A stretch of DNA of 64,000 nucleotides from Leisingera daeponensis (GTDB lineage Bacteria; Pseudomonadota; Alphaproteobacteria; Rhodobacterales; Rhodobacteraceae): the NCBI RefSeq assembly GCF_019801465.1, contig NZ_JAHVJA010000011.1, positions 62,001 to 126,000 on the forward strand. The letters are read 5' to 3'. The notes beneath the pieces were generated by a model that was given only the letters and a program-made list of their open reading frames with translations, was not told where the DNA came from and did not search any database. Each line of letters opens with the position of its first letter. Position 1 is the first letter of the stretch. This document shows, piece by piece, positions 16,462 to 25,733 of this stretch. The position numbers and the translations under genes are program-made.

Positions 16462-17565
16462 ATGAAAATCACACGCATCACCGCCTGGGAAGTCCCGCTG
16501 ACCTCTCACGAAACCTACTATATGGCCGAAGGCAAAACCTGCGACACCACGCTGTCGGTGGTCCTGCGCCTGGACACCAACAGCGGCCTTTCCGGCTGGG
16601 GCGAGGTCTGCCCGATCCCGCATTACCTGCCTGCCTATGCCAAGGGGGTGATCCCGGCACTGGAGGAAATGGCCCCGGTTCTCATCGGGGCCGACCCGGT
16701 CGGCCCCGATGCGCTGATGGAGCGCCTGAACAAGCATCTGATCGGACATGATTACGCCAAGTCGGCGATCGATACCGCGCTGTGGGACCTGACCGCACAG
16801 GCTGCCGGCCTGCCGCTCTATGCGCTGCTTGGCGGACGCGCGGCCGAGGACATGCCGCTGTATCATTCCATCACCTGCGTCGCGCCCGAGGACATGGCCC
16901 GCATGGCGCGCGAGGCCCATGACCTTGGCATGCGGCAGTTCCAAGTGAAGCTGGGCGCGGACAAGGACTGGCAGGCCGATGTGGCCCGTCTGACGCTGGT
17001 CCGCGAGACGGTGGGCGCGGGCCCGCTTGTCTATGGCGACTGGAACTGCGGCGCCGATGCGCTGACCGCAACCCGGGCCGGCCGGGCGGTGCAGCATCTC
17101 GACATCATGCTGGAACAGCCCTGCGCCACAATCGCGGAATGCGCCCATGTGCGCGCCGCCACCGGCCTGCCGATGAAGCTGGACGAAAGCGCCCATGACA
17201 TCCACTCGATCCTGGCGGGCCACCAGGCCGGCTGCATGGATGCCGCAGCGCTGAAGCTGTCCAAGATGGGCGGCCTCTCGGCCATGCGCCGGACCCGCGA
17301 TCTCTGTCTCGCCCTCGGCACGCAGATGTGCATCGAGGACACCTGGGGCAGCGACATCACCACCGCCGCGCTGCTGCATCTTGCCGCCTCGACGCCGGCG
17401 CGCGGCCTCATGAACACCTGCGACCTGTCCCACTATGTCGGGCCGCGCCTCGACCCCAGCGCCCCCAGCCGCCGCAACGGCCGCATCGCCCCGCCCGAAG
17501 GCGCAGGGCTCGGCGTCACCCCGGACGCAGACGCGCTCGGGCAGGCCAAGACAATCATCGACTAA
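16462..17565 (+). CDS. Enolase superfamily protein 2 (paralogue)
   Basis: A 367-residue paralogue of the preceding gene, with the same MKITRI start, a Lys base in FQVKLGADKDW and a second Lys in LKLSKMGGLS. Metal-ligand positions are Asp in VYGDWNCG, Glu in LEQPCAT and Glu in KLDESAHD. The pair probably does two different steps (for example 2-epimerisation and dehydration) on related substrates. An upstream ATG at 16435 overlaps the stop of the first copy; I prefer 16462 because it aligns with the paralogue and has an AGGG sequence upstream. Confidence 0.85.
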   Translation: MKITRITAWEVPLTSHETYYMAEGKTCDTTLSVVLRLDTNSGLSGWGEVCPIPHYLPAYAKGVIPALEEMAPVLIGADPVGPDALMERLNKHLIGHDYAKSAIDTALWDLTAQAAGLPLYALLGGRAAEDMPLYHSITCVAPEDMARMAREAHDLGMRQFQVKLGADKDWQADVARLTLVRETVGAGPLVYGDWNCGADALTATRAGRAVQHLDIMLEQPCATIAECAHVRAATGLPMKLDESAHDIHSILAGHQAGCMDAAALKLSKMGGLSAMRRTRDLCLALGTQMCIEDTWGSDITTAALLHLAASTPARGLMNTCDLSHYVGPRLDPSAPSRRNGRIAPPEGAGLGVTPDADALGQAKTIID

Positions 17566-17595
17566 CGCACCGATCCAACCACAGAGACCACACCC

Positions 17596-18957
17596 ATGGA
17601 CGACTTCTCCACCGAATTCCCCTCGCACGATCCCGCCTGGGTGCAGGACATGCACGCCAACCACTACCTGCAAAGCTGGTCGAAACAGGGGGGCAAGCCC
17701 CGTGTCATCACCGGCGCCAGCGGCTCCTGGTTCTGGGACAGCGACGGCAAGCGTTACCTCGACTTCCAGTCCCAGCTGGTCAATGCCAACCTCGGCCACC
17801 AGCACCCCAGGATCGTGCAGGCGATCAAGGATCAGGCGGACAAGCTCTGCTACATCGGCCCGGCGATGGGGTCGGACGTGCGGTCGGAACTGGCCGCGCT
17901 GATGAATGAGATCACGCCCGCGAACATCTCCTCGACCTTCTTCACCACCGGCGGTTCGGCGGCGAATGAAACCGCGATCCGCCTGGCGCGCCACAAAACC
18001 GGCCGCACCAAGATCATCGCCCGCTACCGCAGCTATCACGGCGCGACCGGCGGCACGCTGTCGCTGACCGGCGATCCGCGCCACCACCTCACCCGCGCCG
18101 ACATGCCGGGCATCGTGCGGATGCTCGACCCCTATGTCTACCGGCTGCCGACCGGCCACAGGGATCCCGCCAACTGCCCGGTTGCCCAGGGCGGCCCGCA
18201 TCTGGAGGAACTCCTGATGTATGAAAATCCCAACACCGTGGCAGCCGTCATTCTGGAACCCATCGTCGGCACCAACGGCATCCTGGTGCCGCCGGACGGA
18301 TACCTGCAATCGATCAAGGAAACCTGCGAAAAATACGGCATCCTGCTGATCGCGGACGAGGTCATGGCCGGTTTCGGCCGGACCGGGAAATGGTTTGCCG
18401 TCGACCACTGGGCCGTGCAGCCGGATATCATCACCTCGGCCAAGGGCATCAACTCCGGCTATGTCCCGCTGGGCACCATGTCGGTCAGCACCGAACTGCA
18501 CGACTGGCTGCGCGACTATCCGCTGCCCGGCGGCCTCACCTATGCAGGCCACCCGCTCGCCTGCGCCTCCGGCGTCGCCGCGATCCGCGCCATGCAGGAG
18601 GAAGGCACACTGGCTCACGCCACCGCGATGGGCGAGAAGATGCGGGCGGAGCTGCACAGGCTGGCCGAGAAGCACCCCTCGATCGGGGACATCCGCGGCA
18701 AGGGCATGTTCAACGGCATCGAACTGGTCAGGAACCGCGACACCCGCGAGCCGCTGGTGCCGTTCGCGGCCAAGGGCGCGGACGCCAAGCCGATGAGCGA
18801 CATGATGAGCTTTGCGATGAACGAAGGCCTGTACCTGTCCTTCTACTCGAATGTCATCCGCCTGACCCCGCCGCTCAACATCAGCGAGGAGGACCTGACG
18901 ACAGGGCTCGAAATCCTGGACCGCACCCTGGAAATCGCTGACCGGGAATGCGCCTGA
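17596..18957 (+). CDS. Class III PLP-dependent aminotransferase
   Basis: A 453-residue fold-type I omega-aminotransferase (taurine:pyruvate or beta-alanine:pyruvate aminotransferase group). The PLP lysine is Lys283 in ITSAKGINSG. The cofactor-binding ADEVMAGFGRTG segment lies near residues 254-265 and the phosphate-binding TGGSAANE near 117-124. It transfers an amino group from an omega-amino compound or similar to pyruvate. It follows the enolase-superfamily pair by 30 bases and is followed by the ferredoxin reductase. Its substrate here is probably a late intermediate of the amine pathway. Confidence 0.87.
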   Translation: MDDFSTEFPSHDPAWVQDMHANHYLQSWSKQGGKPRVITGASGSWFWDSDGKRYLDFQSQLVNANLGHQHPRIVQAIKDQADKLCYIGPAMGSDVRSELAALMNEITPANISSTFFTTGGSAANETAIRLARHKTGRTKIIARYRSYHGATGGTLSLTGDPRHHLTRADMPGIVRMLDPYVYRLPTGHRDPANCPVAQGGPHLEELLMYENPNTVAAVILEPIVGTNGILVPPDGYLQSIKETCEKYGILLIADEVMAGFGRTGKWFAVDHWAVQPDIITSAKGINSGYVPLGTMSVSTELHDWLRDYPLPGGLTYAGHPLACASGVAAIRAMQEEGTLAHATAMGEKMRAELHRLAEKHPSIGDIRGKGMFNGIELVRNRDTREPLVPFAAKGADAKPMSDMMSFAMNEGLYLSFYSNVIRLTPPLNISEEDLTTGLEILDRTLEIADRECA

Positions 18958-18986
18958 GCGCGCATTTCCAGCCAAAGGAAGATCAC

Positions 18987-20201
18987 ATGAGCACCCATGG
19001 GGTTATCATTGCCGGAGCGGGGCAAGCCGGTTGTTCCGCTGCGGTCAAGCTGCGCAATCTCGGGTATGAAAGGCCCATCACCCTGATCGGTGACGAACCG
19101 CATCCTCCGTACCAGCGGCCGCCCTTGTCCAAGGCCTATCTGCTGGGGGACCTGCCGCGCGAGCGCTTGTTCCTTCGTCCCGAGACCTATTACCGCGAGT
19201 ATCAGATCACACTGAGGCTGAACGAGCCTGTTACGGGCATTTCGGCCGCCAGCCGGACCATCGGCTGCGGGACCGAAACACTCCCCTACGACCACTTGAT
19301 CCTCGCAACAGGCGCCGCTCCCAGGCGGCTTCCCGGGGAGCTCGGAGGCCGCCTGCCCGGCACCTACACAATCCGCAGCATGGCCGATATCGACGCCATT
19401 GCGCCCGAGTTCGAACCGGGCCGCAGGCTGGTCATCGCCGGCGGCGGCTACATCGGGCTGGAAGTGGCGGCTGTCGCCGCCAAGCTGAACCTTGAGGTCA
19501 CGCTGATCGAGGCGGCGCCGCGCATCCTGCAGCGCGTTGCGGCACCGGAAACCGCCGCCTTCTTCCGCGAGCTGCACCGGTCCAACGGAGTCCGGATCCT
19601 CGAAGACACCCAGCTGGCGCGCGTCACGGGCAGCGGCCGCGCCACCGGCGTGGAACTCGCCGGCGGCGAAGTGATTGCTGCCGATTTCGTTGTTTTCGGG
19701 ATCGGTGTCACCCCGGAAACCAGCCTGGCCGCCAAGGCGGGGCTGGCGGTGGAAAACGGCATTTGCACCGATGCCCGAGGCCGCAGCTCCGATCCGCATA
19801 TCTGGGCCGCCGGCGATTGCGCGTCCCTGCCCTTCCGGGGCAGCAGAATCCGTCTCGAGAGCGTCGGCAACGCTATCGATCAGGCCGAAGTGATTGCCGC
19901 GAACATCGCCGGAATCCCCACTGTCTATGACCCCAAACCGTGGTTCTGGTCCGATCAGTACGACGTCAAGCTGCAGATCGCAGGCCTCAATGCCGGATAC
20001 GACAGCACCGTCACGCGCGCCGCGCCCGACGGGGGCGTCTCGGTCTGGTACTACCGGGAGAACACCCTGATCGCCGCCGATGCCATGAACGACCCGCGCG
20101 CCTACATGATCGCAAAACGGCTGATAGACGCCGGGAAATCCGCCTCGCCCGACCTAGTGGGCGACCCCGGCAGCGATCTCAGAACGCTCCTGAAAACCTG
20201 A
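18987..20201 (+). CDS. NAD(P)/FAD-dependent ferredoxin reductase
   Basis: A 404-residue flavoprotein of the putidaredoxin/rhodocoxin reductase type. The FAD motif GAGQAG lies at residues 9-14, the NAD motif GGGYIG near 152-157, and the second FAD motif IWAAGDCASLP near 276-286. It moves electrons from NAD(P)H to a 2Fe-2S ferredoxin. I start at 18987, preceded by AAAGGAAGATCAC; the frame extends upstream into the aminotransferase end. It is the probable reductase for the ferredoxin and Rieske oxygenase encoded on the opposite strand, which completes a three-component system split between two operons. Confidence 0.9.
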   Translation: MSTHGVIIAGAGQAGCSAAVKLRNLGYERPITLIGDEPHPPYQRPPLSKAYLLGDLPRERLFLRPETYYREYQITLRLNEPVTGISAASRTIGCGTETLPYDHLILATGAAPRRLPGELGGRLPGTYTIRSMADIDAIAPEFEPGRRLVIAGGGYIGLEVAAVAAKLNLEVTLIEAAPRILQRVAAPETAAFFRELHRSNGVRILEDTQLARVTGSGRATGVELAGGEVIAADFVVFGIGVTPETSLAAKAGLAVENGICTDARGRSSDPHIWAAGDCASLPFRGSRIRLESVGNAIDQAEVIAANIAGIPTVYDPKPWFWSDQYDVKLQIAGLNAGYDSTVTRAAPDGGVSVWYYRENTLIAADAMNDPRAYMIAKRLIDAGKSASPDLVGDPGSDLRTLLKT

Positions 20202-20226
20202 ACCGCAGCAGAAAGGGACGTCACAG

Positions 20227-21261
20227 ATGTATTTGGACCCCAAATCCGCGGCCGGGTTCCGCTGCGACGAAGCCCCCTGCGCTGCCGAGACAGCCGGCCT
20301 ACGCCATTTCCAGTTCCTGCTCCTTTCCGGCGCGAACATGCTGGATTTCACCGCGGCCATCGAACCCTTCCGCGTGCTCAACAGCCTGACCGACGCGCCC
20401 GCCTATTCCTGGTCAGTGGTTTCCGAAACCGGCGAGCCGGTTGCCTGTTCAAACGGAATCAGCTTCCCGGTCGGCGGCCGTCTGGCGGCGGCCCGGCAGC
20501 CGGACTGCCTGGTCGTGTGCTCGGGCGGCACAGGCTATATGGAGGCCTCGGCACAGACATTGCAGTGGCTGCGCAGGCATGGGCGCTTCGGGGGGGCGGT
20601 GGCGGCTATCGGCACCGGCGCCTTCACGCTTGCCCGGGCCGGGCTTGCGGCCGATGCCGACCTGACCCTGCACTGGTCGCTGTTCCCGGTGTTCGAGGAA
20701 ACGTTCCAGGACATTAACTGCCGCAACGCGCGCACCCTGTCCGGCGACACGTTTTCCTGCAGCGCCGGCGGCAGCGCCAGCCTGGATTTCGCTCTCTCGG
20801 CGATCCAGGAGGACTTCGGCTTTGAGACCGCCCGACGCGTTGCCGAATTCTGTCTGCACGACTTCGGCACCGACCACAGCCGCGCGCAGCGGCATCCGGT
20901 TTCCAAGCGGGTCGGCAGCCGCCATCCCGCGATCGTGAGCCTTGTGAACAAGATGGAACAGACCATTCACAGCCCGGTGCCGCTCAGCGATCTGGTCAGG
21001 GAGGAGTCCATTTCCATGCGCCAGATCGAACGCCTGTTCAAACGGCACCTGGAGACGACCCCTTTGCAGTATTACCGCAATCTGAGGCTGGATCGCGCCC
21101 GCGCGCTGCTGCTGGGGACCGACATGTCCATCCTTGAGACGGCCGTGGCCACCGGTTTCGCCAGCGTTGCCAATTTCTCGAAACACTACTGCCGCCGCTT
21201 CGGGGAGCGGCCAACCGCCGACCGCAAGGCCGTGGCCTCCCGCAGCGCCCCGTCCTGTTAG
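20227..21261 (+). CDS. GlxA-type AraC family regulator
   Basis: A 344-residue regulator: an N-terminal DJ-1/PfpI-like (class I amidotransferase fold) domain (about residues 20-190) and a C-terminal AraC helix-turn-helix pair (about 235-335, with SISMRQIERLFKRHLETTP and the second-HTH signature TDMSILETAVATGFASVANFSKHYCRRFG). This architecture is shared by GbdR, CdhR and SouR, which activate glycine betaine, carnitine and sarcosine catabolism in pseudomonads. As the last gene of the plus-strand operon, it is a likely second regulator responding to the betaine or a demethylated product. Confidence 0.88.
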   Translation: MYLDPKSAAGFRCDEAPCAAETAGLRHFQFLLLSGANMLDFTAAIEPFRVLNSLTDAPAYSWSVVSETGEPVACSNGISFPVGGRLAAARQPDCLVVCSGGTGYMEASAQTLQWLRRHGRFGGAVAAIGTGAFTLARAGLAADADLTLHWSLFPVFEETFQDINCRNARTLSGDTFSCSAGGSASLDFALSAIQEDFGFETARRVAEFCLHDFGTDHSRAQRHPVSKRVGSRHPAIVSLVNKMEQTIHSPVPLSDLVREESISMRQIERLFKRHLETTPLQYYRNLRLDRARALLLGTDMSILETAVATGFASVANFSKHYCRRFGERPTADRKAVASRSAPSC

Positions 21262-21319
21262 CGCCCGGCGCTCTTTCGGCCCTTGCGCCGCAGCAATGGC
21301 GCGCCCTCGGCCCCGCCCG

Positions 21320-22216
21320 CTATTTGGCGATTTCACCAAGCAGCCAATCCCAGAACGCCCGCACCCTCGGCTGGCGCTGCCGGTGGGACACGGCACTCAT
21401 GAAATAGCGGGGCGCTGGCGGCAGCATTTCCGGCGGCAGTTCGAACGGCATGCACAAACGCCCCTCCGCCAGCATTCGCTCGGCATTGGCACGGTTGCCC
21501 AGAGCAACGCCGCTGCCCCGCGCGGCCGCCTCAAACGCGTGAAGCGAATAGCTGACCGAAAGAAACCGCTGATGTTTAAGCCAGGACCGCCCCGCCAGGA
21601 TCTTCTTCCACGACGTCAGGCGGCGCTCAGTCTCGATCAGGGTCACCCCCTCAAGGTCGTCCAATCCCGCGATGCCATGCGTTTCCGCATAGCCCGCACT
21701 GGTCAAGGCAACCACTTCATCGGACAGGACCTGCATCGAAACCAGATCCGGATCCGGCTCGAACCGGTATTCGATGGCAATGTCCACGCCGCGTTCTTCG
21801 GGATTGAACGTCATCCGGTCCAGAAGCCGGACATCATATTCCGGGAAAGCCTCCGAAAAACCGCTCAGCTTGGGTATCAGCCACATCGTCGTCAGCGTTG
21901 GCGGGGCCGCAACCGTCAGCACTTCGCGCTGCGATTCCTGGGTCGCAACAGACGTGGCACGGCTGATCGCCTCCAGGCCCGGGCGCACTTCGGTCAGGTA
22001 GTCGCGGGCGCCTTCGGTCAAAACCAGGTTGCGCCCTCTGCGGATGAACAGCGGCGCCCCAAGAAAGCCTTCGAGCTTGTCCAGCTGGTGGCTCACCGCC
22101 GGCGGGGTGACATTCAGCTCGGCGGCGGCCGCGCGCACCCCGCCCAGCCTGGCCACGGTTTCAAACACATGCAGCGCATGCAGCGCATGCAGCGGAGGAA
22201 GTCTGTGAATCGCCAT
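21320..22216 (-). CDS. LysR family transcriptional regulator
   Basis: A 298-residue LysR-type regulator. The winged helix-turn-helix (residues about 8-65, with VFETVARLGGVRAAAAELNVTPPAVSHQLDKLE) resembles the GcvA/ItcR branch. The effector-binding domain follows (VAAPPTLTTMWLIPKLSGF). It starts at 22216, divergent to the CoA-transferase gene. The N-terminus has a three-fold 9-bp repeat at 22168-22194 that encodes HALHALH. A matching LysR box (22218-22238) lies directly upstream of the start. It probably controls the divergent itaconate-type operon. Confidence 0.9.
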   Translation of the reverse strand: MAIHRLPPLHALHALHVFETVARLGGVRAAAAELNVTPPAVSHQLDKLEGFLGAPLFIRRGRNLVLTEGARDYLTEVRPGLEAISRATSVATQESQREVLTVAAPPTLTTMWLIPKLSGFSEAFPEYDVRLLDRMTFNPEERGVDIAIEYRFEPDPDLVSMQVLSDEVVALTSAGYAETHGIAGLDDLEGVTLIETERRLTSWKKILAGRSWLKHQRFLSVSYSLHAFEAAARGSGVALGNRANAERMLAEGRLCMPFELPPEMLPPAPRYFMSAVSHRQRQPRVRAFWDWLLGEIAK

Positions 22217-22217
22217 G

Positions 22218-22238
22218 CTGTTAGAAATAACTAAACAG
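22218..22238. promoter_or_regulatory. LysR-type operator CTGTT-N11-AACAG
   Basis: A perfect inverted repeat CTGTT / AACAG with an 11-base AT-rich spacer lies one base upstream of the LysR start, in the 102-base divergent gap. It fits the T-N11-A rule for LysR-family sites. A wider pair, GCTGTT (22217-22222) and AACAGC (22240-22245), overlaps it. Position suggests autoregulation plus control of the CoA-transferase operon. Confidence 0.6.
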
Positions 22239-22318
22239 AAACAGCACAAGCAATGAATTTTCTTCCATTCGGCCGCATTGTAAACCGTTGCGGGACAAGC
22301 CGAAGCTAGGACACTGAA

Positions 22319-23485
22319 ATGAAGCCGCTTGAAGATATCACCGTGGTCTCCGTCGAACAGGCTCTGGCAGCGCCGCTGTGCACGGCACGGCTGGCCGAAG
22401 CCGGCGCGCGGGTCATCAAGATCGAACGCACGGAAGGCGACTTTGCCCGCGGCTATGACCGCGCGGCCAGAGGCTCCAGCTCCTATTTCGCCTGGACGAA
22501 CCAGGGCAAGGAATCGCTGGCACTGGATTTTCGCGCCCCGGAAGACGCCGCACTGCTGGACCGGATCATTGCCTGCGCCGATGTCTTCATTCAGAATCTG
22601 GCGCCCGGCGCCATGGCCCGCGCCGGTTTCGGTTCGGCGGACCTGCGCCGGAGACACCCGCAGCTGATCACGGTGGACATCACCGGCTACGGCGAAAGCG
22701 AAGCGGTCAAGCACCTGAAGGCCTATGATTTTCTCATTCAGGCGGAATCCGGCCTCACCGGCGTCAGCGGCGGCGCGAATGAAATGGGGCGGATCGGCGT
22801 TTCCATCTGCGACATCGGCGCCGGCATGACCTGTCACGCCGCCGTGCTGGAGGCGCTGATGCGCCGCGGGCGCACCGGCGAGGGCGCGGCAGTGGCCGTC
22901 TCCCTGTTCGACGTTGCCGCCGACTGGATGAGCGTCCCGCTCATTCACAGCGAACACGGCGCCGGCGCCCCCAAGCGGGTGGGACTGCGCCACCCCAGCA
23001 TGGCCCCCTACGGAGCGTTTGAGACCCGCGAAGACGCCCTGACCCTGATCGCCATCCAGAACGAGCGCGAATGGCAGCGGTTCTGCCGGGACGTCCTGCG
23101 TTCTGACTCCGCCGGAAAAGACCCGCGATTTGCCTCCAACAACAGCCGGGTGGCCAACCGCGGCGCGCTGGAGCAGCTGATCGCCCGGGTGTCCCGCGAG
23201 CTGACCCTCGAAGAATTCCGCAGCCGGCTTGCCGCGGCAAACATCGCCTTCGGGGCCGTCAACAGCGTCGAGGACCTGGGCCGGCACCCCGCGTTGCGCC
23301 GCCGCGACGTGACAACTGAAGACAACGAGACGATCGCGATCCCGGCTGCGCCGATCCGCTGGCTGGACGCTGAGCACTCCAGCCCGCCTTCCGCCGCCCC
23401 GGCGATCAACCAGCACGGCGCCGCCCTGCGCGCTGAATTCGCCAGACCGAAGCAAGAGGTTCATAACAGATGCCGCAATCCGTAG
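22319..23485 (+). CDS. CaiB/BaiF (class III) CoA transferase
   Basis: A 388-residue family III CoA transferase. It opens with LEDITVVSVEQALAAPLCTARLAEAGARVIKIE, which is the family signature, and the catalytic Asp is expected in the AYDFLIQAESGLTG region (residues about 139-152). It would activate a carboxylic acid with CoA from succinyl-CoA or another donor. It is the first gene of an operon with a MaoC-like hydratase, MmgE/PrpD and CitE-like lyase. By analogy with the Pseudomonas aeruginosa itaconate operon, it may be itaconate CoA transferase. Confidence 0.9.
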   Translation: MKPLEDITVVSVEQALAAPLCTARLAEAGARVIKIERTEGDFARGYDRAARGSSSYFAWTNQGKESLALDFRAPEDAALLDRIIACADVFIQNLAPGAMARAGFGSADLRRRHPQLITVDITGYGESEAVKHLKAYDFLIQAESGLTGVSGGANEMGRIGVSICDIGAGMTCHAAVLEALMRRGRTGEGAAVAVSLFDVAADWMSVPLIHSEHGAGAPKRVGLRHPSMAPYGAFETREDALTLIAIQNEREWQRFCRDVLRSDSAGKDPRFASNNSRVANRGALEQLIARVSRELTLEEFRSRLAAANIAFGAVNSVEDLGRHPALRRRDVTTEDNETIAIPAAPIRWLDAEHSSPPSAAPAINQHGAALRAEFARPKQEVHNRCRNP

Positions 23486-24303
23486 ACTCCTGGATCGGAC
23501 GCTCTGAAACCCATCACGACACCCTGCGCGCCGAACCTGCCCGCTTCATGCAGGCCACCATCGGCCGGGACCCGGCGCTGCAAGCCGGGGATGCGCTGCC
23601 TCCGCTTTGGCACTGGCTCTATTTTCTCGAAGCCAAGCCGCTCAGCGAGCTCGGCCGCGACGGCCACCCGGAAAAGGGCGGCTTCCTGCCGCCGGTCGCC
23701 CTGCCCCGCCGCATGTGGGCCGGCGGCAGGTTCGCTTTCCATGCCGGCATCCCGCTCGGCTCCCGGGCCAGCAAGCGCTCCACCATCAAGCACATTGCCG
23801 AAAAGAACGGGCGCAGCGGCGCGCTGTGCTTCGTGACCGTCCTGCACGAACTGTTCCTGGAGGACGGTACGCTTGCCCTGACCGAGGAGCACGACATTGT
23901 CTACCGCGAAGACCCGTGTCCGGACGCGCCGCAGCCTGCCGCCGCTCAAGCTCCGGCCAGCGCGGAGGTCATGGAAACCGTTTCGCCGTCCCAGGTCATG
24001 CTTTTCCGCTACTCCGCCCTGACCTTCAACGGGCACCGGGTCCACTATGACGTCGACTACGCCCGCGCCGTCGAAGGCTACGGCGGGCTTGTCTTCCATG
24101 GGCCGCTGACCGCCACCCTGCTGATCGATCTTGCGCAGCGCACCATGGGGAAAACACCGAAAACCTTCGCGTTCCGGGGGCTTGCGCCTCTGGCCGGGAT
24201 GGATCCGTTCCAGCTCGCAGGCAACCGCGAAAACGACGCCATGCAGCTTTGGGCCCGCCGTCACGACGGGGTCAAGGCGATGCAGGCGACAGCAGCTTTC
24301 TAA
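23470..24303 (+). CDS. MaoC/FAS1-like dehydratase (itaconyl- or mesaconyl-CoA hydratase type)
   Basis: A 277-residue double-hotdog hydratase of the mesaconyl-C4-CoA / itaconyl-CoA hydratase type. The N-terminal half contains LPPLWHWLYF and PRRMWAGGRFAFH, and the C-terminal half has the catalytic-type segment FRYSALTFNGHRVHYDVDYARAVEGYGGLVFHGPLTATLL, with Asp and His in the hydratase-2-like arrangement. The start overlaps the CoA-transferase end by 16 bases, so translation is coupled. It would add water to a branched enoyl-CoA such as itaconyl-CoA to give citramalyl-CoA. Confidence 0.87.
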   Translation: MPQSVDSWIGRSETHHDTLRAEPARFMQATIGRDPALQAGDALPPLWHWLYFLEAKPLSELGRDGHPEKGGFLPPVALPRRMWAGGRFAFHAGIPLGSRASKRSTIKHIAEKNGRSGALCFVTVLHELFLEDGTLALTEEHDIVYREDPCPDAPQPAAAQAPASAEVMETVSPSQVMLFRYSALTFNGHRVHYDVDYARAVEGYGGLVFHGPLTATLLIDLAQRTMGKTPKTFAFRGLAPLAGMDPFQLAGNRENDAMQLWARRHDGVKAMQATAAF

Positions 24304-24314
24304 GGTCCCGGCCA

Positions 24315-25733
24315 ATGCAACCGAAACCCGACACTGATCCAGCCATGGCAAAGCCCAACGTGCTGAACTTCTCCGAGCGGCTCGCCTCATGGGCCGCGCA
24401 GGCCGAGCTGGGCATTGATGAATACGTCAGGGAACAGGCCCGGTTCACCCTGATCGACACGCTGTCCTGCATGGTGCTCGGCGCGGCGGCGCGTCAGGCC
24501 GTTGCCGCATCCGATGCGATGCTGTTCGGCCTGAAACAAGGCTCGGTGCCCCCGGTCGGCGGCGGCAGCATGCTGTCGATAACCGGCGCGGCGCTGGCCA
24601 ACGGCGCGCGGGCGGCGGCCCTCGACTTCGACGACTATGAACTGTCCGGGTCGAGCCATGCCAGCGCGCCGGTGCTCAGCGCTCTGCTGAGCCTGGCGCA
24701 CAAGGTGCCGATGACAATCGACCAGATCAGCGATGCCTGGATTGTCGGGTACGAGACCATCATCTGGATGGGCAAGGCGCTGGGATACGGCCATTACGAC
24801 ATCGGCTGGCACTCCACCTCCACCCTGGGCCCGATCGGAACCGCAGCGGCGGTTTCCAAGGCGCTGGGGCTGACGGCGCGCCAGATGTCCAATGCCATGG
24901 CGCTGGCGGCCTCCTCCTCCTCCGGCCTGCTGACCCAGATCGGCTATGACGCCAAGGCCCTCCATACCGGGCTGGCGGCCGAGGCCGGCCTGCGCGCCGC
25001 GCTGCTTGGCCGCGCGGACGCCACCGGGAACTGCAACCTCTGGGACTCCGAATTCGGCTTCACCAAGGTTTACGGCACGCCGGAATCGATCGGGTTCCGC
25101 GAAATGATGAAGACAATGGAACTGGGGCAGGCCGTCAGGCAGTACCCGGTCATCCGTAAGCTCTGGCCCAGCTGCGCCTACACCCAGCGTCCCATTCATG
25201 GCGCGATTGAACTGAGCCGGCAGATTCAAAGGCCCAGCGACATCGCATCGGTCAATATCCGCATGCCGGCGCCCTTCCACCGCGTTGCCGGCTTCGGCGT
25301 GCCCGGCAACGATGCCGAAGCCCGCTTCTCGGTCCGCTACTGCACCGCCGTCGGCCTGCTGGAAGGCAGAGTGACGCCCGGCGACTTCGGCCCCGAAGGC
25401 TTCAACGATCCCCGGCGCCGGGAGCTGGCGGCATCGATCGAACTGGAGCTCTATGACCTGCCGAAGGGCGATACCGGCGATATCGGCCCCACCACGCCCG
25501 AAAGGATCACCATCGGACTGAAAAGCGGCCGGGTGATCAGCCACGACATGACCTTTGTTCCGGGCGGCTCGTCCATGCCGATGACCGAAGCCGATCTGAT
25601 GCAGAAGGTTCAGGCCTGCGGCTGCTCCGCAGAGCTTGCCCGGGCCTATCTCTCGGCGGACGGCGCCACCCCCTTGCTGGACACCGGATTGCTGGATCAG
25701 GTCTCGCCATCGTTGAGAGCGGCCGCCAGATGA
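24315..25733 (+). CDS. MmgE/PrpD family protein
   Basis: About 472 residues of the MmgE/PrpD family, which includes 2-methylcitrate dehydratase, cis-aconitate decarboxylase (the itaconate-forming enzyme) and iminodisuccinate epimerase. Helical-domain signatures are ARFTLIDTLSCMVLGAAARQ and GARAAALDFDDYELSGSSHASAPVLSALLSLA. The active-site region includes GYGHYDIGWHSTSTLGPIGTAAAVSKALGL, with His residues typical of the family. I start at 24315, which has AAGG upstream; 24345 is an alternative. In this operon it may make or remove itaconate-related acids. The precise reaction is not settled by sequence. Confidence 0.85.
   Translation: MQPKPDTDPAMAKPNVLNFSERLASWAAQAELGIDEYVREQARFTLIDTLSCMVLGAAARQAVAASDAMLFGLKQGSVPPVGGGSMLSITGAALANGARAAALDFDDYELSGSSHASAPVLSALLSLAHKVPMTIDQISDAWIVGYETIIWMGKALGYGHYDIGWHSTSTLGPIGTAAAVSKALGLTARQMSNAMALAASSSSGLLTQIGYDAKALHTGLAAEAGLRAALLGRADATGNCNLWDSEFGFTKVYGTPESIGFREMMKTMELGQAVRQYPVIRKLWPSCAYTQRPIHGAIELSRQIQRPSDIASVNIRMPAPFHRVAGFGVPGNDAEARFSVRYCTAVGLLEGRVTPGDFGPEGFNDPRRRELAASIELELYDLPKGDTGDIGPTTPERITIGLKSGRVISHDMTFVPGGSSMPMTEADLMQKVQACGCSAELARAYLSADGATPLLDTGLLDQVSPSLRAAAR

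Noticed and set aside
16348-18975. 875-codon minus-strand frame antisense to the enolase paralogue and aminotransferase
   Set aside because: It has no domain and arises from third-position GC bias in the plus-strand genes.
24249-24314. N-terminal extension of the MmgE/PrpD gene
   Set aside because: It overlaps the end of the hydratase gene in another frame and has no family similarity. A better start exists at 24315.
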